Shown here piece after piece: positions 1-9,401 of a stretch of 64,000 bases of DNA. The notes beneath the pieces are model-generated. The model saw nothing but the letters and a program-made list of their open reading frames with translations, had not been told where the DNA came from and made no database searches. The stretch covers positions 9,617,501 through 9,681,500 of the forward strand of contig NC_061452.1 of assembly GCF_022581195.2 (NCBI RefSeq). Reading direction: 5' to 3'. The stretch is from Helicoverpa zea (taxonomy: Eukaryota > Arthropoda > Insecta > Lepidoptera > Noctuidae). The position numbers and the translations under genes are program-made. Position 1 is the first letter of the stretch, and every line of letters starts with the position of its first letter.

Positions 1-17
1 CGCAGGACACCGCGTAA

Positions 18-882
18 CGCGGTGTCCTGCGTGAGCGACGAACGCGACGCGACGCGACGCTGCGAACGCGACGAACGCGATCAACTCAAAGGAATTCCCT
101 ACATGCGGCCTATGTGACAGTCTGCGGCGAGACGCGACGTAACGCGTACTTGTTTTGAGGGCGACCAGACGCGACACCGCGAACTATTCAGAAGCGTTGA
201 TTGTTGTGGGACAAAAAAAACATAACGCGGTGTCCTGCGTGAGCGACGAACGCGACGCGACGCGACGCTGCGAACGCGACGAACGCGATCAACTCAAAGG
301 AATTCCCTACATGCGGCCTATGTGACAGTCTGCGGCGAGACGCGACGTAACGCGTACTTGTTTTGAGGGCGACCAGACGCGACACCGCGAACTATTCAGA
401 AGCGTTGATTGTTGTGGGACAAAAAAAACATAAATATTAAAGAAATCGTTTATTAGTACAAACAAGTTGGAAGATTGTTGCTGTCTGTACTTTAAATATG
501 AACTTTCAAGCAAAATTGTAACACAACTTCTCCATGATTTGAGAAGTAATGACCAAAATCACGTAGGACATCTGTCGCGTATAGCATCGCGTCGCATTAC
601 GTCGCGTCGTGTTGCGTCGCGTCGCGTCGCGTTCGTCGCTCACGCAGGACACCGCGTAAATATTAAAGAAATCGTTTATTAGTACAAACAAGTTGGAAGA
701 TTGTTGCTGTCTGTACTTTAAATATGAACTTTCAAGCAAAATTGTAACACAACTTCTCCATGATTTGAGAAGTAATGACCAAAATCACGTAGGACATCTG
801 TCGCGTATAGCATCGCGTCGCATTACGTCGCGTCGTGTTGCGTCGCGTCGCGTCGCGTTCGTCGCTCACGCAGGACACCGCG
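18..882. mobile_element. Harbinger-like MITE nested in a copy of itself
   Basis: Seen: a 431-bp element at 226-656 with perfect 43-bp terminal inverted repeats starting CGCGGTGTCCTGCGTGAGCG. It consists of a 205-bp left half (226-430), the triplet TAA (431-433) and a 223-bp right half (434-656). An apparently identical left half lies at 18-222 and an apparently identical right half at 660-882. Every junction is TAA (15-17, 223-225, 657-659, 883-885). The simplest reading is that a complete element inserted into the central TAA of another copy and duplicated that TAA. Bases 1-14 are the right end of a further copy. A 3-bp TWA target duplication is typical of the PIF/Harbinger superfamily, so that assignment is inference. 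The arginine-rich open frames here come from GC-rich CGCGACG runs and are not genes. An assembly artefact is possible because the copies look identical. Confidence 0.75.
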
Positions 883-885
883 TAA

Positions 886-1370
886 GACAGTTATGATTGA
901 ACACGACGTAATGACGTTGTTTCGCTGCCGGCTCGGAGTCGGCGCGTAATTGGCGCGCTGTACGCATGAGGTCCGCTCGCTTGCAGCACGCGGGCGGCGA
1001 GTCGAGTTGTGTGGAAGCGGCAAGCGCGCTGACTGCTCGCCACTGGCTTTTTCATATTAACATTACGAAATATATTATAATATACACGATTTAATGCTCT
1101 AAATTGAATGACAACTTAAATGCTGGTGTGGAGCCGTGCTGTTGCGGTGCTGCTATACTGTGTCATGATCCTAAAACCCATATACGCGACAAAGCTACCG
1201 ACGTCATGGTTAGATACTCATGTGAAAGCTATGATGATGAACTGTTCTGTTCTTGACCATATTTTTTAGCTCGTAACTTTAAACAGGTATTATAAAAACT
1301 AAGCTTGTTCTACATATTTTCATACAAACACTATAAAAAATACTTTTTAGATAAATCAATAAACAATTAC
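886..1370. other. non-coding stretch next to the first Gr exon
   Basis: No gene is seen. Bases 890-1045 are GC-rich (GGCGCG and GCGAGTCGAG type words) and may be the remains of another GC-rich MITE. The rest is AT-rich. On the minus strand this stretch follows the splice donor of the partial Gr gene, so it would be intron 1 if that gene continues to the left of the window. Confidence 0.4.
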
Positions 1371-2045
1371 CAGTAATTTCATCTGCGCATCGATCTCTCG
1401 GGTCGAGTTCAGTATGCTGTTGTATATATTCACGCAGGCTTTTAATTTATTCTTCAAAAGATCTTCTCTCGTTTCACATCTTCGTGCGCTGGATAAGTCT
1501 CGCTCTAGGTGATTGCGAAGTGCTATCATCTTACGCCAGAGTAATTCAAACACCATAATTCTTTGTGAGACAGAAACATATTGGATTATATCGAGTATTG
1601 GTACCAATGTCGACTCAGAAATAAAAATGTAGTTGATTTCGTTATCATATTGAAATTTTATATGACAGAACAATCTTATACATATTGTAGATATTAACAC
1701 AATCGCTGTGATTGGTGTGTTAACATTCGACTGAATATCTTGTGAAATAGGTTGTCTTATATTCTTTACAAACTCCATGAAGTTTCCACCATTTGAAAAC
1801 AAATCGATAAATATATTTATAGAGTATAATGAGGCAGCGAATAATACAATGTTGACTGCTGACCGATAAAAGGTGATAAACCATTCATATATTATTGTGA
1901 CAATAACTATAGCAGCAATAGATACACAGTAAACCCTCACTAGTGCATTAACTACTTTATTTGTACTGATTTTGCAATAAAAGCCACAGAAAAGCCGAAT
2001 GGCAATTATTACTCTTGTAAATATGTCCGTTTTTATAATAGACAT
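1371..2045 (-). CDS. gustatory receptor, exon 1 only (partial at window edge)
   Basis: This is the first exon of an insect gustatory receptor, a seven-helix membrane ligand-gated channel family for taste. The ATG at 2045-2043 opens 225 uninterrupted codons beginning MSIIKTDIFTRVIIAIRLFC, and the exon ends at a GTAATT donor (1370-1365) in phase 0, exactly as in the two neighbouring paralogues. Several hydrophobic segments and the family block RDLSSAR...REDLLKNKLKACVNIYN are visible. The start is chosen because upstream sequence is conserved with the paralogue at 8963 but differs by one base, as expected of a 5' UTR. Exons 2-4, including the TYhhhhhQF exon, are not seen in 1-1370. They may lie beyond the window or be lost behind the MITE cluster. 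The first 45 or so residues are identical to the neighbour at 8963, which points to recent duplication or gene conversion. Confidence 0.8.
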
Positions 2046-2888
2046 CGTTCTGTATAAAATACTTTTCGACGATATTACTGAGCAATAGAAGCAACAACAC
2101 TGATGAAGTTTCCTTGTTCACCGATATCACCATATCATTGTTTTATAACTAAACCATTAGCCTAATGAGTGAATTACATTATGATTATTTAGAAAACAAC
2201 CAAAAAAAAAATAATGTTATAAGTGAGCTATTATACATAAATGCTTGATTGACTTTTCGCGTATTACTTTTGTGGGAGAATACCGTCTCATGTAAATCTT
2301 TGATCTAATAATACCTATATTACGTACCAACGTTCATCGTCCATATACATATATGTACGTTGAAATACCTATCAGAAAAAATAAGCTTTTTTTACTGTGC
2401 AGCTCACTAATCAGAATAATCTAGGAAATGCGTGAACTGCACTATAGCCACTGTATAGGTGGTGAGGAGACCGATGGTGCTCAGTATCAGCGTCATGTCT
2501 AACGTGAACAGTCGCCATATTGTGTACTTGAAAGGATTGTGATGGAAGTACATTATGCTGTCTTCAATAGTATCACGAGTGTTCTCTCCTGAAAATTGTT
2601 ACATTAGAGATTGTAATTTTTTACGTTAAACTGTGAAACTATATTTGTTTATTTAAAACTAGCTTCTGCCCGCGACTTCGTACGCGGATCCTGTCCCTTA
2701 TGCCAGCGACTATGGGGTCAGCAAAATCAAAGATCTGAATAGTCGCAATAGACGTGACCATAGGGATAAAAGTAGTGATTCTAATTAGACCGCATTTAAG
2801 TTGTGTGTGGCAAAAATATTACACGTAGGTATTATTTCGTAAAAAAACATTAAATAGATGACAAAGTCGTGGTGACTTAGTGGAATTC

Positions 2889-3240
2889 GTGGTGGTTTAG
2901 TGGGTAGAGAACCAATCTCTCAAGTATGAGCGTGCGTCTTTGATTCCAGGTCTGGCAAGTGCCTGCCAATGCAACTTTTCTAAGTTCGTATGTACTTTCT
3001 ACGTATATTTTGGATACCAATGACCGTTATTTGGAGGGGATGTTAAACTGTAGGTTCCGACTGTCATTGAACATTCTTGGCAGTCGTTATGGGTAGTCAG
3101 AAGCCAGTAAGTCTTACCAAGGGGTAACCGGGTTGTGGAGGTCAGATAGGCAGTCGCTCCTTGTAAAACACTGGTACTCAGTTGCATCGTGACTGGAAGT
3201 CGACCCTAACATAATTGGGACAAAGGCTCTTGAGATAATA
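2889..3240 (+). mobile_element. tRNA-derived SINE copy
   Basis: The head GGTGGTTTAGTGGGTAGAGA resembles an A box, and TTGATTCCAGG about 40 bases later resembles a degenerate B box, as in tRNA-derived SINEs. The body (GGCAGTCGTTATGGGTAGTCAGAAG and following) is a sequence type I recognise as common in moth genomes. Related body sequence occurs at 13779-13960 and 32109-32310. The copy ends in a TAA-rich tail near 3240-3262. It is nested in the Helitron. Confidence 0.6.
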
Positions 3241-4186
3241 ACGACAATAATAATGAGATATAGGCACCGCAAGACATCTGAGGCTGATGACGGGGAGTAG
3301 CGACCCCGCGGGGCTATATATACTGAGTTCTCCAGGGAGAGTATACTGTCCCCCATCTCCGGCCGGTCGGAGTGAACCATGACGGGGGTAGGTCTCACGC
3401 CTCTGGCTTGGCTTGGCCGTCCAGAGTGGAGTCGCTAGAGCAGGATTAGTGGCCCTGCTCGGAGGGTAGGTGCCTCATGGTAAGCACAGGGAGCGCGTAA
3501 TCCGCGTTTAAAGTCCGCCGAGGTATCCTCACCCTTCAGCCGCTCATGTCCCTATTGCCCTCTTGTTGCTATTCAGTGACTGGTTACAGTAAGTGAGGTG
3601 GCGAGTCTCCACCTGCCGTTTTTACATGTACCTAATACATTGTCATCCACTAACATCCCATCAAAATAGCCCAAGTAGTTTTCCTCCATAGTTAGCAATA
3701 GTTTAGCACAGAACCGGGGATTGTCTTTTTTTTAACGACGTCCACCGGGGATTGTCCTTGGGTTCATTTCTATAGTGTATAAAGGGATAATCGTCGGTTT
3801 TGTGTCACCATTTCATTAAAGTTGTCTCAAAAGGGCTTCAGCGTGTTGGCTTCGACCCCACGTTTGCCTCCCAAAAATTTGGAACTCTGTAGTCCCGAGG
3901 TCTGGAAGAGATATACAAAATAATAATGAAGATAAAACGCAACAAAGTTAGAGAGTGGAGGCTCGTGACGCCACGTCTAGGTATGTAAAATTTGTACTAA
4001 GCAGTGACTTAACACGAAATTCAAGCGTTGTTGTATCTTCGTTATTATTTGTTTGTGAGAGAGAGAAAAGAAAAATGCGTGTCCATTATTTTAGGGTTAT
4101 CTAAAAGACGGACTAATTACTTATTTTGATTCACTATACCTATTTCATAACATTCATTTCTATACATTTCAAGTGTAGTATTGCTC

Positions 4187-4720
4187 TTGAAGTTCCACAT
4201 CAGGTGTTCCAGATCTTCGATGTTTACACGTCAATAGAGAGTGCTTATCAGATTGAACCACTTTTGCTAAAACGTCATATCTTTATAAGCTATAGTCTAG
4301 CTGGGCTCCTGGGTTTCCACATTAGGTGTTTTACATCTTCAATTTTTATAAGTCAACAGAGAGTGCTTATCAGATTGAACAACTTTTGCTAAAACGTCAT
4401 ACCTCTATATGCTATAGTCTAGCTGGGCCCCTGGAGTTCCACATCAGGTGTTTTAGATCTTCAATTTGTATAAGTCAATAGAAAGTGCTTATCAAATTGA
4501 ACAACTTTTGCTAAAACGGCATACCTGTATATGGTACAGAGAAGCTGGGCTCTTGGGGTTCCACATCAGGTGTTCCAGATCTTAAAATTTATAATCTCAG
4601 CTGAAAATGCTCATCAAATGAAACAATTTTTGCCACGGCACCATATTTGTATCTCTTATAGTTTTATTGGTCTGTTGGAGTTCTGCATCAGGTCTTCAAG
4701 TTTCGAAGATAAATTATAGC
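4187..4720 (+). repeat. 122-bp tandem repeat, about 4.5 copies
   Basis: The word TTCCACATCAGGTG or a close variant recurs at 4193, 4315, 4437, 4559 and (degenerate) 4681, a constant period of 122 bp. Copies have diverged by scattered substitutions. The array is internal to the Helitron at 2659-4969. Short frames across it are by-products of the repeat. Confidence 0.85.
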
Positions 4721-4801
4721 CTATATGTTGACCAGGCCTAATACTGATACAACAAAGAAAAAATCATTGAAATCCGTTCAGTAGTTCGGAAGATTAGCGT
4801 G

Positions 4802-4852
4802 TACAAACAAACAGACATACAGACATACAGACATACAGACAAACAGACAGAA
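4802..4852 (+). repeat. ACAGACAT-type microsatellite
   Basis: An imprecise run of ACAGACAT and ACAAACAG units follows a motif (AATCCGTTCAGTAGTTCGG) that is common just inside lepidopteran Helitron ends. Similar runs are found in the two other large Helitron copies near 15873-15925 and 29889-29925. Confidence 0.8.
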
Positions 4853-5651
4853 TTTTTTTTTTGGATTTGTGCTCCATTACTGTTTCTAAACCCCACCCAA
4901 TTATTATTTTTTTAATATATTCAATGTACAGACACAGTTTTTTTACAGATTTATTATATGTAATATAGATATAAATACTTTGACACACGAGCAGCTGCTT
5001 TACGACACACACTTTAATTTTGTCTATTTCAGTGTTCACCATCTCCGCTAGCAGCGCGGGCGATAACGATGTTATGAACCTCAGTGGTACTTCTAACAAA
5101 ATCACACTATTATTCTGAAAGAATATGAAGAATATAAATTATACCTACACAGTGAGTAACATCTTTGTTTGAAGATTCCAATACTATAGTAAATGTACTC
5201 ATCTAGCAATCAAATCAACGACCACGATATAATCATTTGGACAAAACAACTCAATGTTTGTAACACGCTTTTATCAGGTCGAACTAATTGAACCATCTTC
5301 CAAAGATCCGATCTAATGATGGAGCCAAAAGATATGAACTGGAACTTCATGATGAAACATCATATATAGCTGTGTTTTGACTTATATAAAAAACTTGTAA
5401 TAAACCACTTGTATACCACGATTAGTGTGCATTTATAATATCGTGTTCTTCTAGTGTTGTTAAAAAAATTAATTTTATAGAATTCATTGTGTATACTTAC
5501 AAGTTCCTTGAACTTGATGATGAATACATACATATGGTTCAACACCTGAGCTATTTGCATTAAAACAGTTGTCAACATCTGGAATTGCATAACCGTAGTT
5601 TTTAGAATTAATCAGTGGTTACACTATTTATTATTTTCAAACCCTCACAAA

Positions 5652-5967
5652 CTACCTCGTTGCGCGGCTACTAACCACGAGGTCTCGGATTAAATTCCCG
5701 CGGGCCGAAATCGCTTTGTGTGAGCCCGGAGCCTGGAAGTTGGATACACCCGTGCATCGGAGAGCACGTAAATGTCGGTCCTGTGCCTGATCTCTCTCCG
5801 GTCGAATATCGGATTGCCGTCCCATCAGTCTATGAGAATGAAGGAATAGTGAGTGCACTTGTGTCTGCGCAAACGCTTGTGCACTATAATTATGTCCTGC
5901 GCAGATGGCAAATTTCCTTACATGAGAACAGCTGCCGCAGCCGATAATCGGCTAGGAGGACATCATA
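5652..5967 (+). mobile_element. tRNA-derived SINE in Gr intron 1
   Basis: The copy runs from CTACCTCGTTG to the short CATCAT tail. The head has a tRNA-like layout with CCACGAGGTC and a decayed B box (TCGGATTAAATTCC). The body (CACGTAAATGTCGGTCCTG, TCTCTCCGGTCG, CTAGGAGGACATCAT) is a widespread moth SINE type that I recognise, but I cannot name the family. It sits in intron 1 (6185-5579) of the frameshifted Gr gene. Subtracting it leaves about 291 nt, matching the 275- and 293-nt intron 1 of the neighbours. Confidence 0.75.
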
Positions 5968-7291
5968 ATTTTTATAGCACTAACAATAATAATTCTACTA
6001 TTCCACTATAAACTAGTCGATATTCGTGACAAACGTGCTGACCTCGTATTGAGGCCATTACGTGAGAGCGATGACGTGGACTGTTTTGTTCCTGACTCTA
6101 TTTGAACAGGTATTAAAAAAAATAACTTTTTCAACCCATTTCCACAGAAAAACAAAAAAAAATGATTAATTTATCAATTAATTACCAAAAATTTCATCTG
6201 CGCATCCATCTCTCGGGTCGAGTTCAGTATGTTGTTATAAATATTCACGCAGGCCTTTAATTTATTCTTCAAAAGATCTTCCCTTGTTTCATATCTTCGT
6301 GCGCTGGATAAGTCTCGCTCTAGGTGATTGCGAAGTGCTGCCATCTTACGCCAGAGTAATTCAAACATCATGATTCTTCGTGAGACAGAAACATATAGGA
6401 TTATATCGAAGATTGGTACCAATGTCCCCTCAGATATGAAAGGGTACCAGATTTCGTTATCATATTGAAATTTTGTATGTGTAAACACTCTTATACATAT
6501 TGTGGATAATAATACAATCGCTGTAATTGGTGTGCTAACATCTGATTGCAAATCTTGTGAAATAGGTTGTCTTATATTCTTTACAAATTTCATGAAGTTT
6601 TCACAATTTGAACACAAATCAATAATTAAATGAAGAAAGTATAAAGTGGCAGCGAACACTACAATATTTATCCCTGACCTATATGTATATGGTGATAAAT
6701 AATTCACATATAATTAGAACAATGTTTGTAGAAGCAATAGATACACAATAAGCCCTCACTAATGCATTAACTACTTTATTTGAACTGATTTTGCAATAAA
6801 AGCCACAAATAAGCTGAAGGACAATTATAATCTTTGTGAATATATCTGCTTGTATAATAGACATCGTTCTGTACAAAATATTTTTAGACGATATTACTGA
6901 ACAATAGAAACAATATCACTGATGAAGTTTCCTTGTTCACGATATCAATGTATCGTATCGAGGTATAAACCATAACCCCAATGAATTAATGGCACTTAGG
7001 ATTATTTGAAATTCAAAAAAGAACTATAATATCGGTTTGACTTGAAATAACGGAAAAAAACCTTAGGTTATTAATACTCGTAAGTAGGTACACTAATTAT
7101 ACTGTTTATTGTGTAAACTTTAAATTCCACACTTTTAAGGAATTAACCTAGTTATAAGTGAGCTAAGTCTTCGACCAATTTTACATCAAGGAGTGAGTAC
7201 ATGGTCTTTATACATATTGTGCAATTAAATATCTAGCAACTAAAAACGCGAATGTAATTGTCTTGTGCAGCTCACAAACCAGTATAATAAA

Positions 7292-8963
7292 CTAATCCAA
7301 GAAATGCGTGAACTGCACTAAAGCCACTGTATAGGTGGTGAGGAGACCGATGGTGCTCAGTATCAGCGTCATGTCTAACGTGAACAGTCGCCATATTGTG
7401 TACTTGAAAGGATTGTGATGGAAGTACATCATGGCGTCTTCTATAGCGTCACGAGTGTTTTCTCCTGAAAATTATGACATCTGTAGATCGTCAGTTGATC
7501 ACAAATGATAAACATTCACTGCTGGACAAAGGCTTCCCCTAAGCTGACGGGATTGGCCCAAACTCACCTCCCTGGGTATGCCGGTTAGTGAGGTCAATTC
7601 GAGGTGAAACGTTCATTACGTAAACATGAAAAACTGTTTCTTTTTTGAATAAAAATAACTTAAAATATAAGTACCTTGAACCACGAGCAGCTGCTTTACG
7701 ATGCATAGTTTCATTTTGTCTATTTCACTGTTCACCATCTCCGCTAGCATCGCGGGCGATAACGCCACTATGTACCTCAGTGGAACTTCCAACATAAGCA
7801 CATAATAATACTGTAAGAATATTAACGGTAACTTGTTCATTTGAAGATTTAAATTGCAAGGTGATCATCACACAAATAAACTGACCACGAAATAATGTTT
7901 TGTTTTTTTTTTTAGAATTTGTGTGTTATACTTACATTTTCATGATACCTAACGATGAACATATTCGCTTGATTCAACGCCTGAACCATTATTGTTATAA
8001 TTGTAGCTAACATCTGGAATAACGAAACCGTAGTTTTTAGAATTGAGCTATGTTTTGTGTACACAATTTTTAACTTTCAGAGTATAGACATTAAATCTAC
8101 TCCTCTAGTGTAAAATAGTTCACTAACGTATCAACCTCGTGATTAAGCCCTCATGTGACGGCGATGAGGAAAAAATGTTATTATGTTTCATTTGTAACAT
8201 TAAAACTAAGCTTAGATATTACCTATACCTATTCATTTTTCACACGAACGTTCAAAATTGTTATTTTATAGATTATTCAATAAATTACCAGAAATTTCGT
8301 TTGCACATCGATCTCTCGGGTCGAGTTCAGTATGTTGTTATATATATTCACGCAGGCCTTTAATTTATTCTTCAAAAGATCTTCTCTTGTTTCATATCTT
8401 CGTGCGCTGGATAAGTCTCGCTCTAGGTGATTGCGAAGTGCTGCCATCTTACGCCAGAGTAATTCAAACATCATAACTCTTTGGAGGTAAGAAACATACT
8501 GGATCAAATCGAGTACAAACATCAATGTCGCCTTAGAAATGAAAGCGTACCAGATTTCGTTATCATACTGAAATTTTATATGTGTTAACACTCTTATGCA
8601 TATTGTAGATATAAACAAACTCGTTGTGATTGGTGTGTTAACATTCAACCGCAAATCTTGTGAAATAGGTTATCTTATATTCTTTACGAACTCCATGAAG
8701 TTTTCACCATTTGAACACAAATCGATAAATATATTTAGTGAGTATAAAGTGACAGAGAGGACTAAATTGTTTATTTCTGACAGATGTAAGGCGATTAACA
8801 ATTCACATATTATTATAACAATAACTGTAGCTGCAATAGATACACAGTAAACCCTCACTAATGCATTAACTACTTTATTTGTACTGATTTTGCAATAAAA
8901 GCCACAAAAAAGTCGAATGGCAATTATTACTCTTGTAAATATGTCCGTTTTTATAATAGACAT
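7292..8963 (-). pseudogene. gustatory receptor with a single premature stop
   Basis: Four exons: 8963-8289 (225 codons), 8013-7936 (26 codons, MLATIITIMVQALNQANMFI), 7810-7675 (45 codons plus 1 nt) and 7464-7292 (57 codons plus TAG). Donors are GTAATT, GTAAGT and GTACTT; acceptors are CCAG, TACAG and TTCAG. Phases agree throughout (0, 0, 1), giving a 353-residue product if the stop is ignored. The last exon has HNPFKYTIWRLF and the Gr signature TYTVALVQF. Codon 98 is TAA (8672-8670), where both neighbouring paralogues have CAA in the block NIRQPISQD, so one C-to-T change on the coding strand explains it. Everything else is intact. It may be a very young pseudogene, a segregating null allele, or a receptor that uses readthrough; the sequence cannot tell which. 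Confidence 0.85.
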
Positions 8964-9401
8964 CGTTCTGTATAAAATACTTTCGACGATATTACTGAGC
9001 AATAGAAACAATAACACTGATGAAGTTCCCTGTGCACTATATCATTGTTATATATCGAGGTATAAACCATTATCCTAATGGGTAACTTACACATAGGATT
9101 ATTTGAAAACAACACTTATTTTTACTTTGTTTGAAGTTATATAAAAACAAAACAAAAATAACATTAAAATCATTTATTTTTGATTTATGTATTTATGTAC
9201 AGACACTGCAAAACACTTTTCTTAAATAACCTATTCTAACATGTGACAGCTGTAAATATGATAAAAGTAAATGCGTGAGTCATGATTGACTTATCCGTAA
9301 GGCAATATTACATTTGTGTAAGAAAGTGTAACATGTAAAAGAACGTATTGAATTCTAGCTTAATGTTATATTACAAAACAATATATCTATCTATCTATCA
9401 A

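Larger units (their letters stand above)
2659..4969 (-). mobile_element. non-autonomous Helitron in a Gr intron
   Basis: On the minus strand the element begins TCTATATTACATATAATAAA (5' end at 4969, preceded by A). It ends with a CCGCG/CGCGG hairpin followed by GCAGAAGCTAG (3' end at 2659, followed by T). TC start, hairpin plus CTAG end and A/T insertion site are Helitron hallmarks. It is 2311 bp, has no Rep/helicase frame, and contains a tRNA-type SINE, a GC-rich segment at 3250-3560 that resembles a LINE 3' region (uncertain), and a 122-bp tandem array. It starts only 9 nt inside intron 3 of the host Gr gene. Removing it leaves an intron of about 79 nt. Confidence 0.75.
2407..6864 (-). pseudogene. 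gustatory receptor with 4-bp frameshift
   Basis: Four exons are readable on the minus strand: 6864-6186, 5578-5501, 5114-4979 and 2588-2407. Exon 1 is 679 nt instead of 675: an extra ATAT-like four bases near 6680-6690 shift the frame after about codon 60, with a stop at codon 62. Exon 2 encodes 26 residues (MLTTVLMQIAQ...). Exon 3 encodes NNSVILLEVPLRF...KQLLVCQ and has an A rather than G as its last base before GTATTT. Exon 4 encodes HNPFKYTIWRLF and the Gr signature TYTVAIVQF, ending at TAG 2407. Without the insertion the product would be about 356 residues. Intron 1 holds a SINE (5652-5967) and intron 3 a 2.3-kb Helitron. All other splice sites look usable, so inactivation appears young. 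A sequencing or assembly error at the 4-bp site is the main alternative. Confidence 0.85.

Noticed and set aside
188..1023. Arg/Ser-rich frames at the left edge
   Set aside because: They are translations of GC-rich CGCGACG runs in the MITE arms and repeat with the MITE units.
4126..4719. Two plus-strand frames with shared peptides
   Set aside because: They are translations of the 122-bp tandem repeat within a Helitron and share peptides only because the DNA repeats.
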